Shown: one piece after another, positions 14,606-22,877 of the stretch
How positions within the stretch are numbered: position 1 is the stretch's first letter
How the letters are laid out: every line of letters starts with the position of its first letter
NCBI GenBank assembly: GCA_910587145.1
Contig: CAJUMH010000033.1
Span: 1 to 28,987 of the forward strand
DNA from: an uncultured Ruthenibacterium sp.
GTDB taxonomy: Bacteria; Bacillota; Clostridia; Oscillospirales; Ruminococcaceae
Reading direction: 5' to 3'
DNA length: 28,987 nt
The notes under the pieces: generated by a model
What the model saw: the letters and a program-made list of their open reading frames with translations, nothing else
The model's database searches: none
Told to the model about the DNA's origin: nothing
Translations under genes and position numbers: made by a program

Positions 14606-16399
14606 TTACCCTTTATGAATGGCGCCGAACTTACACTTTTCAATGCACGCGCCGCACTTGATGCACTTGGCGGTATCAATGCTGTGCGGCTGGCGAACGG
14701 TGCCGTAGATGGCCCCGGCCGGACAGCCACGCGCGCAGAGCGTGCAGCCCTTGCACTTAACGGGATCGATCTGGTAATTCAGCAGCGCCTTGCACACGCC
14801 CGCCGGGCAGCGCTTGTGTACGATGTGCTCCACGTATTCGTCACGGAAATAGCGCAGCGTAGAGAGCACCGGGTTCGGCGCGGTCTGCCCAAGGCCGCAC
14901 AGGCTGTTCGATTTGATAAATTCGGCCAGCTCGTTGATCTTGTCCAGATCCTCCATCGTGCCGTTGCCCTCGGTGATCTTGTTCAGCAGCTCCAGCAAAC
15001 GCCGGGTGCCCACGCGGCACGGTGTGCACTTGCCGCAGCTTTCGTCCACGGTGAATTCGAGGAAGAACTTCGCAATGTCTACCATGCAGGTGTCCTCGTC
15101 CATTACGATCAGGCCGCCGGAGCCCATCATGCTGCCGATGGCAATGAGGTTGTCGTAATCGATGGGCGTATCGATCAGGCTGGCCGGAATACAGCCGCCC
15201 GAGGGGCCGCCCGTCTGCGCGGCCTTGAACTTTTTGCCGTTCGGGATGCCGCCGCCGATTTCTTCCACAATGGTGCGCAGCGTGGTGCCCATCGGAATCT
15301 CGACAAGGCCGGTGTTTTTGATCTTGCCGCCGAGCGCAAACACCTTTGTGCCCTTGCTTTTGGCGGTGCCCATGCCGGCAAACCAATCCGCGCCGTTCAA
15401 AATAATCTGCGGCACGTTGGCGTAGGTTTCTACGTTGTTCAGAATGGTGGGCTGGCCGAACAGGCCCTTCACGGCCGGGAACGGCGGGCGGGGCCGCGGC
15501 TCGCCGCGCTTGCCCTCGATGGAGGTCATCAGCGCCGTCTCTTCGCCGCAGACAAACGCGCCCGCGCCAAGCTTGATGTCGAGATCGAAGCAGAAATCCG
15601 TGCCGAAAATATTCTTGCCCAGCAGGCCGTATTCACGCGCCTGCTCGATGGCCACCTGCAGGCGATGCACGGCGATGGGGTATTCCGCGCGGATGTACAC
15701 ATAGCCCTGCGTGGCGCCGATGGCATAGCCCGCAATGGCCATTGCCTCGATTACCACGTGCGGGTCGCCCTCCAGCACGCTGCGGTCCATAAACGCGCCG
15801 GGGTCGCCCTCGTCGGCGTTGCAGCATACGTATTTCTGCACATTGCCCCGGTTGCCGGAGGCCAGCTGCCACTTGCGCCCGGTGGGGAAGCCCGCGCCGC
15901 CGCGCCCGCGCAGGCCGGAATCGAGCACGGTCTGGATCACGTCGTCCGGCGTCATCTCCGTCAGCACCTTGCCCAGCGCGCGATAGCCGTCGAACGCAAT
16001 GTACTCCTCGATGTTCTCCGGGTCGATACGGCCGCAGTTGCGCAGTGCGATGCGGCGCTGCTTTTTGTAGAACGCGGTCTCGTCGAGGCTCTTTACCGTA
16101 CCGTCCTCGCCCACGGTCTCGTCATAGAGCAGCCGCGTAACAGGGCGGCCTTTCAGCAGGTGCTCGTCAACGATCTCCTTGACGTTTTCTTCCTTCACCA
16201 TGCTGTAAAAGCTGCCCTCGGGATAGATCACGACGATGGGGCCCAGCGCACACAGGCCAAAGCATCCCGTGCGCACCACGCACACCTCGTTTTGCAGGCC
16301 CGTGGCGCGGATCTCGTCCTCAAACGCTCTGGCAATCTTGTCGCTGCCGGAGGAGGTACAGCCCGTACCGCCGCAGACCATGACATGGCTTCTATACAT
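14606..16399 (-). CDS. hydB: NuoF-like flavin/NADH-binding subunit of the hydrogenase (HydB)
   Basis: The subunit that binds FMN and NADH and passes electrons between NAD and HydA; in trimeric enzymes it also supports ferredoxin-dependent electron bifurcation. Its 597 residues contain: an N-terminal thioredoxin-like [2Fe-2S] domain (Cys9, 14, 46, 50); FMN/NADH motifs GLRGRGGAGFPTG (162-174) and NADEGDPGAFMDR (194-206); an SLBB region (about 350-410); a NuoF [4Fe-4S] site (Cys455, 458, 461, 501); and two C-terminal [4Fe-4S] ferredoxin motifs (549-559 and 579-589). GAGGAGGAG precedes the ATG and overlaps the end of the upstream gene, and hydA follows after 17 bases. All cluster cysteines are present, so this subunit looks functional. 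Bifurcation is inferred from composition. Confidence 0.96.
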   Translation of the reverse strand: MYRSHVMVCGGTGCTSSGSDKIARAFEDEIRATGLQNEVCVVRTGCFGLCALGPIVVIYPEGSFYSMVKEENVKEIVDEHLLKGRPVTRLLYDETVGEDGTVKSLDETAFYKKQRRIALRNCGRIDPENIEEYIAFDGYRALGKVLTEMTPDDVIQTVLDSGLRGRGGAGFPTGRKWQLASGNRGNVQKYVCCNADEGDPGAFMDRSVLEGDPHVVIEAMAIAGYAIGATQGYVYIRAEYPIAVHRLQVAIEQAREYGLLGKNIFGTDFCFDLDIKLGAGAFVCGEETALMTSIEGKRGEPRPRPPFPAVKGLFGQPTILNNVETYANVPQIILNGADWFAGMGTAKSKGTKVFALGGKIKNTGLVEIPMGTTLRTIVEEIGGGIPNGKKFKAAQTGGPSGGCIPASLIDTPIDYDNLIAIGSMMGSGGLIVMDEDTCMVDIAKFFLEFTVDESCGKCTPCRVGTRRLLELLNKITEGNGTMEDLDKINELAEFIKSNSLCGLGQTAPNPVLSTLRYFRDEYVEHIVHKRCPAGVCKALLNYQIDPVKCKGCTLCARGCPAGAIYGTVRQPHSIDTAKCIKCGACIEKCKFGAIHKG

Positions 16400-16411
16400 T
16401 GTCTCTCCTCC

Positions 16412-17404
16412 TCACTGTGCGTTCTCGATCATATATTCGGCAACGGGCGTTTTGCCCGCAAGGTGCTCGGCCACAACGCGCGCGGCCTTTTCGGGCGTCA
16501 TTTTTACATACGTTACCTTTTCCGCGCCCGCGCACACCACCTCTACCACCGGCTCCCAGCCGGCGGGGCCAAGGCTCCCCGTCTGTGTAACAAGCACACC
16601 GTGCAGGCCGTTTTTGCTCACTTCCTCGGCAAACGCGTTCAGCACTCCGCGCGCACCGGCGGCAATGCCGCCGGTGCCCATGCCCACCGTAACGCGCGTG
16701 GCGTCGTGCGCGGCCTCGCGTGTTTCAACGGTCTGCTTCATCTTGTCGCGGATTGCGGCAAGCTCTTCCAGGCTCTTCATATTCTGTTCTCCTTTTTGTA
16801 AAAATGGGGAAAGTTTTTCCTTAAAGTATTGTTCTATGTACACAAACGCGCGGGCATCTCCCGGTGCAAATTCGCGCGTGAGGGCGCGCAGCGCAGCCGC
16901 CTCGGCCAAAAAATCCCCGTCTGCCGGTTCACCCCCGGCCGAAAGCACCCGTGCCGAAACCGCAAACGCGGTCTCGGGATGGCCGCAGACGATCGCGGCC
17001 AGCGTTTGCGGCAGATCGCCGAGGGGCGCGCAGTCGATGTGGCCAAGGCAGAACACCGCCGCAGCACAGGTGCCGCACCCGGGCGCGCTCCGCAGCGAAA
17101 ACGCGCCGCCCGTGCGCAGTGCCGCCGCCTTGCACAGCGGGATGCCCAGCCCCGCGCCCCGCGCCCCGCGCGTGGTGTAAAACGGGCTTTGCGCGTTTTG
17201 CGCCTGTCGCGCCGTCATACCGCAGCCGTTGTCCGCAACGCAGAGCGTCAGACGGCGGGTGTCTGCGCCTTCTTCCTCCCGCCGTTCGGCGCGCCGCCCC
17301 TCGTCCAGCGTCAGGCGAATCACCACCCGCGCGCCGGCCATGCCCCCTACGGCCGCAGCCGCGTTTTGGGCAAGATCCAGCAGATGCAGCGAAAGCTCGC
17401 GCAT
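16412..17404 (-). CDS. Fusion of a hydrogenase-operon GHKL ATPase domain to a cysteine-less ferredoxin-like domain
   Basis: One open frame of 330 residues joins two proteins that are usually separate genes in clostridial hydrogenase operons. Residues 1-200 are a GHKL ATP-binding domain: N-box HLLDLAQNA (7-15), G1 DNGCGM (58-63), G2 AGLGIPLCKAAA (84-95) and HIDCAPLGD (122-130). Residues 209-330 begin MKSLEELAAIRDK and match the small thioredoxin-like [2Fe-2S] protein of such operons. Its cluster cysteines are absent: GMGTGGIAAGA has Gly245 where Cys is usual, and TQTGSLGPAGWEP has Ser277 and Pro-Ala280-281 where TGC...C is usual. The only cysteine is Cys291. The start is the ATG at 17404, three bases after hydC, with a weak ribosome site. 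An AAAGGAG site before Met209 (16780) remains, so a separate 122-residue product is possible. Function of either half is unknown; a regulatory role near the hydrogenase is inferred. Confidence 0.85.
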   Translation of the reverse strand: MRELSLHLLDLAQNAAAAVGGMAGARVVIRLTLDEGRRAERREEEGADTRRLTLCVADNGCGMTARQAQNAQSPFYTTRGARGAGLGIPLCKAAALRTGGAFSLRSAPGCGTCAAAVFCLGHIDCAPLGDLPQTLAAIVCGHPETAFAVSARVLSAGGEPADGDFLAEAAALRALTREFAPGDARAFVYIEQYFKEKLSPFLQKGEQNMKSLEELAAIRDKMKQTVETREAAHDATRVTVGMGTGGIAAGARGVLNAFAEEVSKNGLHGVLVTQTGSLGPAGWEPVVEVVCAGAEKVTYVKMTPEKAARVVAEHLAGKTPVAEYMIENAQ

Positions 17405-17407
17405 CGC

Positions 17408-17896
17408 TTAATACTTCGCCAGAATATCGTCCAGCTCGTCGCCGGTGAGGCGGCCGTATACATCGTCGTTGATCGTCATCACGGGCGCAAGGCCGCACGC
17501 GCCGATGCAGCGGCACGCGTCCAGGCTGAACTTGCCGTCCGCCGTGCATTCGCCGCCGGTGATGCCCAGCTTTTCCTGCAGGCTTTCGTAAATTTTGCCG
17601 CTGCCCTTTACATAGCACGCCGTGCCAAGGCACACGCTGATCTTGTATTCGCCCTTGGGGCACAGGCTGAACTGCGAATAGAACGTGGAGATGCCGTAAA
17701 TTTCGGCCAGCGGTTTTCCCAGCGCGTCAGCCACGATGCGCTGAACCTCAATGGGCAGATATCCGTAAATTTCCTGTGCCTTTTGCAGAGCCGGCATCGC
17801 CGCGCCCGGCATGGCCTTGTGCTCATTCAGCCAGGCAGTCAGCCGGGCCTCCTGCTCCTTTGTGCCCGAGAACGGCACGGTGGAAAAGCGCCTCAT
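17408..17896 (-). CDS. hydC: NuoE-like [2Fe-2S] subunit of the hydrogenase (HydC)
   Basis: The small thioredoxin-fold electron-transfer subunit of NADH-linked hydrogenases, homologous to complex I NuoE. It has 162 residues with an N-terminal helical region (ALQKAQEIYGYLPIEV, about 37-52). The [2Fe-2S] ligands are Cys89 and Cys94 in SVCLGTACYVKG and Cys130 and Cys134 in RCIGACGLAP, with canonical spacing. AGGAGGAG precedes the ATG at 17896. It is the first gene of the hyd operon, and the next gene starts three bases after its stop, consistent with translational coupling. An extended -10 element lies upstream at 18131-18139. Confidence 0.95.
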   Translation of the reverse strand: MRRFSTVPFSGTKEQEARLTAWLNEHKAMPGAAMPALQKAQEIYGYLPIEVQRIVADALGKPLAEIYGISTFYSQFSLCPKGEYKISVCLGTACYVKGSGKIYESLQEKLGITGGECTADGKFSLDACRCIGACGLAPVMTINDDVYGRLTGDELDDILAKY

Positions 17897-18130
17897 AAAA
17901 ACTCCTCCTGTATCGATTCCAGAGCATTTTCAAAACACGGTGTGCGTTTTGCAAAGGCGCTTGGCCAACGGCGCGCCCGCATCGGCTCTGTTCAAAATGG
18001 GATTCCCACGCACACAGCCGCAAAAGAGCCGCAAGGCACGCCCTCCGGCACACTGCCGCCGGCGCCGCGCTTTTGCCGGCGCCGCGGCCCATACAACCGC
18101 AAAACCGGTACGCAGGTTCATACATATACC
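17897..18130 (-). other. Long 5' leader of the hydrogenase operon
   Basis: About 235 bases between the likely promoter and hydC. It holds GC-rich inverted repeats (for example GGCGCCGCGCTTTTGCCGGCGCC around 18060-18086). No supported small gene and no recognised riboswitch. Confidence 0.4.
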
Positions 18131-18139
18131 AGTATATCA
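18131..18139 (-). promoter_or_regulatory. hydC: Probable extended -10 promoter of the hydrogenase operon
   Basis: Minus strand TGATATACT gives TG-N-TATACT, about 235 bases upstream of hydC and immediately downstream of a terminator hairpin. The -35 region is T-rich and poor. TTGTTAA at 18145-18151 resembles one half of a Rex operator, but the other half is not conserved. Confidence 0.5.
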
Positions 18140-18154
18140 GATACTTGTTAAAAA

Positions 18155-18191
18155 AACGACAGGTTAGATTTTCCTAACCTGCCGTTTTTTT
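18155..18191. terminator. Bidirectional intrinsic terminator
   Basis: AACGACAGGTTAG (18155-18167) pairs with CTAACCTGCCGTT (18174-18186) with one mismatch and an ATTTTC loop. A seven-A run precedes and a T-run follows. On the minus strand it ends the trkA-trkH transcript just before the hyd promoter. Confidence 0.9.
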
Positions 18192-18210
18192 GTAGAAATT
18201 CTTCCCAATA

Positions 18211-18362
18211 ATTTGTGCAGTTTTTACAAGCTTCTTCATTTTGTAACAAAAAACAGGGCCGTTGACAAACAAAATCTCCTATTTTTTGGCAGTTTTTACA
18301 AACTTTTTCGTTTTGCGGCAAAAAACAGGGCCGTTGATAAACAAACCCCCCATTTTTTAGGA
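18211..18362. repeat. AT-rich 72-bp tandem direct repeat with an adjacent inverted partial copy
   Basis: GCAGTTTTTACAA occurs at 18217 and 18289, and AAAAACAGGGCCGTTGAYAAAC at about 18249 and 18321, giving a 72-base period over about two copies with substitutions but no large gaps. A third, inverted, partial copy of GGGCYGTTGACAAA lies at 18366-18383 as GATTTTGTCAACAGCCCC. The block is far more AT-rich than its surroundings and has no ribosome site or gene. It sits in the 3' untranslated region of trkH. Confidence 0.85.
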
Positions 18363-18385
18363 AGAGATTTTGTCAACAGCCCCGA

Positions 18386-18626
18386 TCCGAACCGCCGTTC
18401 AGCAGCCAAGCCTCCGGTTCGGGGCTCCCGTTTTAAACGGCAAAAGCGGTGTATGCGCCCGTTGCCCGGCTCGGCTCTGCCGCGCCGCTCACCCGCGCCC
18501 GGCCGCGGGGAATGCCGTGCAGCACAGGCAGAATATCGCCGCGGCGGCCGGCAGAGAAAGCACGCGGACGGTCCGGAGATGCTTTTTTGCGTATTTCGTT
18601 TCCTCCCCTGCGCGGCGCGCTTTATT
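18386..18626. other. Non-coding interval after trkH
   Basis: GC-rich sequence between the AT-rich repeat and the trkH stop. No supported gene or clear structure. Confidence 0.4.
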
Positions 18627-20084
18627 TTATCGGGTGCGGTTCCACGTGTGGCGGCTGAACAGCACCAGAATGGGGAAGATTTCCAGGCGGCCCAGCAGCA
18701 TATCCATAGAGAGCACGAGCTTGGCAAACGGCGAAAACATCGCGTAGTTGCCTGTGGGGCCCACCAGATCGAGCCCCGGGCCGATGTTGTTCAGGCAGGC
18801 CATCACGGCCGTTATGTTGGTCTCCATCGAAAAATCATCCAGGGAGATCAGCAGAAAGCTCGTGACCGCAATGGCACAGTAAGCAGCCATATAGACGTTT
18901 ACGCTGTGCAGCACCTCGTCGCGGACCACGCGCCGGTTCACGCGCACTACATTTACGCTGCGCGGGCGCAGCATGCGCCGCACCTCCACCGCGAGCCCCT
19001 TAACCAGCAGCAGAATGCGCGCCACCTTCACGCCGCCGCCCGTGCTGCCCGCCGAAGCGCCGATCACCATCAGAATACACAGGATCGAGCGCGAAAGCTG
19101 CGGCCACACGTTGAAGTCCGCCGTGGCAAAGCCCGTTGTCGTCATCACGCTGCTCACCGTGAACGATGCATGATGGAACGCCTCGCCAAAGCCGGAAAAC
19201 AGCGGCCGCACATCCACCGCGATCACAAACATCGCGCCCAGCATCACGCCAAGATATAAAAGCAGCTCCTCGTCAAACAGCGCCGCGCGCCATTCGCGCA
19301 GCAAAAGCAGAAAATAAATGCTGAAGTTCACGCCGAACAGCGCCATAAATACGGTGCAGACATTTTGCAGATACGGGCTGTAGCCCGCTATACTGTCGTT
19401 TTTGACGCCAAAGCCGCCCGTGCCCGCCGTGCCGAACGCCGTGCAGAGGCTGTCGAACAGCGGCATGCCGCCCGCCAGAAGAAAGCCGATGCAGATGAGC
19501 GTGAGCACGATGTAGATCTTATACAAAAGGCTTGCGGTCTGGCGCATGCGCGGCACGATTTTGCCGACGGTGGGGCCCGGGCTTTCGGCGCGCAGCAGGT
19601 GGATGCCGTAGCCCGCGCCCTGGCCCGTGGGCACCACGGCCAGCAGGAACACCAGCATTCCCATGCCGCCCAGCCAGTGCGTAAAGCTGCGCCAATACAG
19701 CAAGCCGTGGCTCATGGCCTCCACATTTGTCAAAATGGAAGCGCCCGTTGTGGTAAAGCCGGAAACCGTCTCGAAAAAAGCGTCTACATAATGCGGGATC
19801 TCGCCCGAGAGCCAAAAGGGCAGCGCCCCCGCGGCCGAGAGCAGCCCCCAGCCCAGCGCCACAATGATAAAGCCCTCGCGGGCGTAAAAATCGCGCGTCG
19901 CCCTGCGGCCGATCAGCATCAGGCCGCCGGACAGCAGCGCCAGCAGCGCAGCCGTCCACAAAAAGCCGGTCATCGGCGCGCCCATCTCGCCGTAAACGAT
20001 GCACACGGCGACGGCGGGCATCATAAACAGCGCCTCCAGCGCAAACAGCACGCCCAGCATCCGGGCAATCATTTTTGTATTCAT
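18627..20084 (-). CDS. trkH: TrkH/KtrB-family potassium uptake protein, membrane subunit
   Basis: The integral-membrane K+ channel-like subunit; it works with the cytosolic NAD-binding TrkA protein encoded just upstream. The 485 residues contain repeated membrane-pore-membrane units. Selectivity-filter-like loops are visible in each: GFTTTGASIL (about residue 108-117), FGTAGTGGFGV (about 217-227), SSVMTTTGFATADF (about 312-325) and CLNNIGPGLDLVG (about 434-446). GGAGGA precedes the ATG at 20084, and the start lies 12 bases after the trkA stop, so the two are co-transcribed. The transcript probably runs through the repeat block to the terminator at 18155-18191. Confidence 0.96.
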   Translation of the reverse strand: MNTKMIARMLGVLFALEALFMMPAVAVCIVYGEMGAPMTGFLWTAALLALLSGGLMLIGRRATRDFYAREGFIIVALGWGLLSAAGALPFWLSGEIPHYVDAFFETVSGFTTTGASILTNVEAMSHGLLYWRSFTHWLGGMGMLVFLLAVVPTGQGAGYGIHLLRAESPGPTVGKIVPRMRQTASLLYKIYIVLTLICIGFLLAGGMPLFDSLCTAFGTAGTGGFGVKNDSIAGYSPYLQNVCTVFMALFGVNFSIYFLLLLREWRAALFDEELLLYLGVMLGAMFVIAVDVRPLFSGFGEAFHHASFTVSSVMTTTGFATADFNVWPQLSRSILCILMVIGASAGSTGGGVKVARILLLVKGLAVEVRRMLRPRSVNVVRVNRRVVRDEVLHSVNVYMAAYCAIAVTSFLLISLDDFSMETNITAVMACLNNIGPGLDLVGPTGNYAMFSPFAKLVLSMDMLLGRLEIFPILVLFSRHTWNRTR

Positions 20085-20096
20085 GCGTCCTCCGGC

Positions 20097-21458
20097 TCAA
20101 TCGGCAAAAATATCGTTCAGGTCGCTGATGGGCCTGCCGCTCGCGGCGACGACCACGATGTTGTCCCCGGCGGCAAAGCTGTCGCTGCCGCTCGGGATCA
20201 CCGTGCGGGCGCCGTGTGTAATGCCGGCGATCAGGATCCCGGGCTTCAGATGGATGTCCAGCAGCGTCTCGCCCAGATGGCGCGTCGCTTCGGACGCGCG
20301 GAATTCCAGCGCCTCGGCCTTGCCCTCCACCATGCGGTGCAGCGTAATCACGCTGCCGCCCGTGGTATTTTGCATGGCGCGCACATAGCGCACGATATCG
20401 GTGCAGCACAGCGCCTTCGGGCTGATGAACGTATCGACGCCCATGCGCTTGAACGTATTTACGTATTCCGTGCGGTTCACCTTGGTAATCACCTTGGGCA
20501 CGCCGATATGGCCGGCGTACATGGCGATGACGATATTCTCCTCGTCGATGTTCGTGAGCGTGATGATGGCGTCGGTGAATGCCATGCCCTCGGCCGAAAG
20601 GATATCCTGCCGCGTGCCGTCCGCCTCGATGATCACGGCCTCGGGCAGAAGGCCCGCCAGCTCGATGCAGCGGTCGTGATCCTGCTCGATGATCTTTACG
20701 CCGATGCCCGCGCCGAGGCAGCGCATAGCAAGGTAATATGCCACGCGGCTGCCGCCCACGATCATCACGTTGCGCACCTTCTGCTTTACGATGCCGAGGT
20801 TTTTGATGAGCTTTGCAAGATCGCGCACCTCGGCGGTAACGTAAATATTATCGCCCGCCTGCAGCGTAAAGCCGCCGTCCGGAATGTGCACGGCGCCCTT
20901 GCGCTCTACCGCGCACACCAGCACGCGCACGCGCGCGATCTCGTACAGCCGCTTGAGCGGGATCCCCGCCAGGCTGGAGGCCTCGTCCACGTGAACCTCC
21001 ACGATCTCCACACGGCCGCGCGCGAAGGAATCGCGCTTGAGAAACGACGGAAACTGCAGCAGATGATGGATCTCGCGCGCGGCGGCGTATTCCGGATTCA
21101 CCGTCATGGAAAGGCCCAGCTCCTCGCGCATCAGCACCAGCTGCTCGGTATATTCGGGGTTGCGCACGCGGGCGATGGTGTGCTTTGCGCCCAGCTTGCG
21201 CGCCACGATGCAGGTGAGCAGGTTGATCTCGTCCCGGCTGGTGGCGGCAATGAGCAGATCGGCTGTCTCCACTCCGGCGTCCTTCAGCACGCTGATGGAC
21301 GCCCCGTTGCCGTGCACCACCATCACGTCGTAGGATTCTATACTCTGCTCCAGCACCTTGGGATTAGAATCGATCACGGTGATGTCGTGCCCCTCCTGCG
21401 AAAGCTGCTCTGTAAGAGCAACGCCTACCTTGCCGTCTCCCACGATAATAATGTTCAT
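20097..21458 (-). CDS. trkA: Trk system potassium uptake protein TrkA (two RCK modules)
   Basis: The cytosolic gating subunit of the Trk K+ transporter. Its 453 residues hold two RCK-N/RCK-C pairs. The first nucleotide-binding loop is IIIVGDGKVGVALTEQL (about residues 3-19, GxGxxG type), followed by the acidic strand end TVID. The second is NVMIVGGSRVAYYLA (about 231-245), a weaker match. RCK-C-like segments end each half (IPDGGFTLQAGDNIYV and IPSGSDSFAAGDNIVV). I choose the ATG at 21458, with AGAGGAAAT upstream, over an in-frame ATG 12 codons earlier, because the first strand of the Rossmann fold starts right at MNIIIVG. Confidence 0.96.
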   Translation of the reverse strand: MNIIIVGDGKVGVALTEQLSQEGHDITVIDSNPKVLEQSIESYDVMVVHGNGASISVLKDAGVETADLLIAATSRDEINLLTCIVARKLGAKHTIARVRNPEYTEQLVLMREELGLSMTVNPEYAAAREIHHLLQFPSFLKRDSFARGRVEIVEVHVDEASSLAGIPLKRLYEIARVRVLVCAVERKGAVHIPDGGFTLQAGDNIYVTAEVRDLAKLIKNLGIVKQKVRNVMIVGGSRVAYYLAMRCLGAGIGVKIIEQDHDRCIELAGLLPEAVIIEADGTRQDILSAEGMAFTDAIITLTNIDEENIVIAMYAGHIGVPKVITKVNRTEYVNTFKRMGVDTFISPKALCCTDIVRYVRAMQNTTGGSVITLHRMVEGKAEALEFRASEATRHLGETLLDIHLKPGILIAGITHGARTVIPSGSDSFAAGDNIVVVAASGRPISDLNDIFAD

Positions 21459-21496
21459 ACCTGTAATTTCCTCTCGTTTTCCGCCGATATTCAAAG

Positions 21497-21532
21497 AAAG
21501 CCCCGCCTCGGCCGGAACGCCGGGCAGGGGGC
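21497..21532 (-). terminator. Possible intrinsic terminator between ilvE and trkA
   Basis: On the minus strand GCCCC..GCC pairs with GGC.GGGGC around a GC-rich loop with a two-base bulge, followed by TTTCTTT. Imperfect, but placed correctly to separate ilvE from trkA-trkH. Confidence 0.4.
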
Positions 21533-21554
21533 GGCGGCTGCCGAAGGCAGCGTC

Positions 21555-22625
21555 TTACTTTACCTCCACGGTCCAGCCCAGCTCGTCGGGCAAACGGCCC
21601 CACTGGATGCCGGTGATCGTATCGTACAGGCGCTGCGTGAGCGGGCCTGTCTGGAAACCATTGACCGTCAGCACCTCGTTCTCATACCGCAGCTCGCCCA
21701 CCGGGCTGATGACGGCGGCCGTGCCGGTGCCGAATACTTCCTCCAGCGTGCCGTCCCTGCCCGCCGCGAGCACATCCGCAAGCGGCAGACGGTTTTCGCA
21801 GTCTACCGTATAGCCCCACTTTTGCAGCAGCTCGATGCAGCTCATACGCGTGATGCCGGGCAGCACCGTGCCGGTGCACGGCGCGGTGCGCACCACGCCG
21901 CCGATCTTGAAAAAGCAGTTCATGCTGCCCACTTCCTCCACGTACCGGCGCTCCACGCCGTCCAGCCACAGCACCTGGCTGTAGCCCAGCTCGTGCGCTT
22001 TCATCTGGCCGATGAGGCTGGCGGCGTAGTTGCCGCCGCACTTGATATAGCCCGTGCCGCCGGGTGTGGCGCGGACATATTCGTTCTCGACATAGATCTT
22101 TACCGGATTCATCCCCTCGGCATAATATGCGCCGGAGGGTGAAGCGATAATAATGAACTGATACGTCGCGCTGGGCTTTACGCCCAGCACCGCCTCGGTG
22201 GCGATGGTGAACGGGCGCAGATAGAGGCTGGTATCCGGCTCGTGCGGCACCCAGTCTTTATCGACGCTTACCAGGGCCTTCACGGCCGCGACAAAATCCT
22301 CCGCGGGGATCTCCGGAATGCACAGGCGCCGATGCGTGCGCTGCATGCGCTCGGCGTTTTTCTCCGGCCGGAACAGCAGCACGCGGCCGTCCGCGGTGCG
22401 GTACGCCTTCATGCCCTCGAAGCATTCCTGTGCATAGTGGAACACCAGCGCGGCGGGGTCCAGCGTGAGCGCGCGGTACGGCTCGATGCGCGGCGAATGC
22501 CAGCCGCGCCCCTCGGTGTAATCCATAATGAACATATGGTCGGTGTAATAAGCGCCAAAGCCCAGCGCCCCTTCGTCGGGCTTTGCCTTCGGGCTGCCGG
22601 TTTTGATGATTTTAATCTCTTCCAT
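21555..22625 (-). CDS. ilvE: Branched-chain amino acid aminotransferase (BCAT type II)
   Basis: A PLP enzyme that transfers amino groups between glutamate and the keto acids of leucine, isoleucine and valine. The 356-residue length matches the longer BCAT group. The PLP-binding lysine is Lys195 in GTGYIKCGGNYAAS. Other family segments are FHYAQECFEGMKAYR (62-76), YLRPFTIATEAVLGVKP (135-151), VEEVGSMNCFF (about 230-240) and EEVFGTGTAAVISPVG (about 298-313). GAGGGG precedes the ATG at 22625. It has its own promoter and no other ilv genes nearby. I looked for a T-box leader and found none. Confidence 0.97.
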   Translation of the reverse strand: MEEIKIIKTGSPKAKPDEGALGFGAYYTDHMFIMDYTEGRGWHSPRIEPYRALTLDPAALVFHYAQECFEGMKAYRTADGRVLLFRPEKNAERMQRTHRRLCIPEIPAEDFVAAVKALVSVDKDWVPHEPDTSLYLRPFTIATEAVLGVKPSATYQFIIIASPSGAYYAEGMNPVKIYVENEYVRATPGGTGYIKCGGNYAASLIGQMKAHELGYSQVLWLDGVERRYVEEVGSMNCFFKIGGVVRTAPCTGTVLPGITRMSCIELLQKWGYTVDCENRLPLADVLAAGRDGTLEEVFGTGTAAVISPVGELRYENEVLTVNGFQTGPLTQRLYDTITGIQWGRLPDELGWTVEVK

Positions 22626-22704
22626 ATTTCTTTCCCCTCTTTCAGGGCTGTGCCTTGCGCGGACGGGTGCGGCGCAAAAAAGCGCAGGCCTTTACAATAT
22701 TTAT

Positions 22705-22733
22705 ATATTAGCGCCTTTACCGGCGTTTTACAA
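22705..22733 (-). promoter_or_regulatory. ilvE: Sigma-A-type promoter of ilvE
   Basis: Minus strand TTGTAA (22733-22728), 17 bases, TAATAT (22710-22705), about 80 bases upstream of the ilvE ATG. Confidence 0.65.
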
Positions 22734-22781
22734 GAGGGGCGCGGCGTTTTTTCGCATTGTTTTTTGCGCGGCCGGCACGGC

Positions 22782-22810
22782 TTGCTTTTCGCGGAGGTTG
22801 CATATATAAT
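22782..22810 (+). promoter_or_regulatory. Sigma-A-type promoter of the HAD phosphatase gene
   Basis: TTGCTT (22782-22787), 17 bases, TATAAT (22805-22810). It is divergent from the ilvE promoter and likely also reads into xth and uppP. Confidence 0.75.
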
Positions 22811-22877
22811 GGTTTCAGGAACCGCCTCGGGTACAGCCCGCGGCACGGGCGATTTTTCAAAAAGGACGGTAGAGGTT

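Noticed and set aside
14615..16801. A 728-codon open frame on the plus strand opposite hydB
   Set aside because: Antisense shadow of a clear NuoF-like gene; no start signals.
18137..18160. Rex (NADH-sensing) operator upstream of the hydrogenase operon
   Set aside because: Only one half-site, TTGTTAA, is clear; the matching half agrees at about three of seven bases.
19365..22142. A 925-codon open frame on the plus strand, the longest in the window
   Set aside because: It is exactly antisense to trkH, trkA and ilvE, has no ribosome site or family motif, and is His/Arg/Ala-rich as expected for a mirror frame in GC-rich DNA.
22626..22740. T-box leader before ilvE
   Set aside because: The leader is only about 70-80 bases after the likely promoter and lacks a T-box sequence or a terminator/antiterminator pair.
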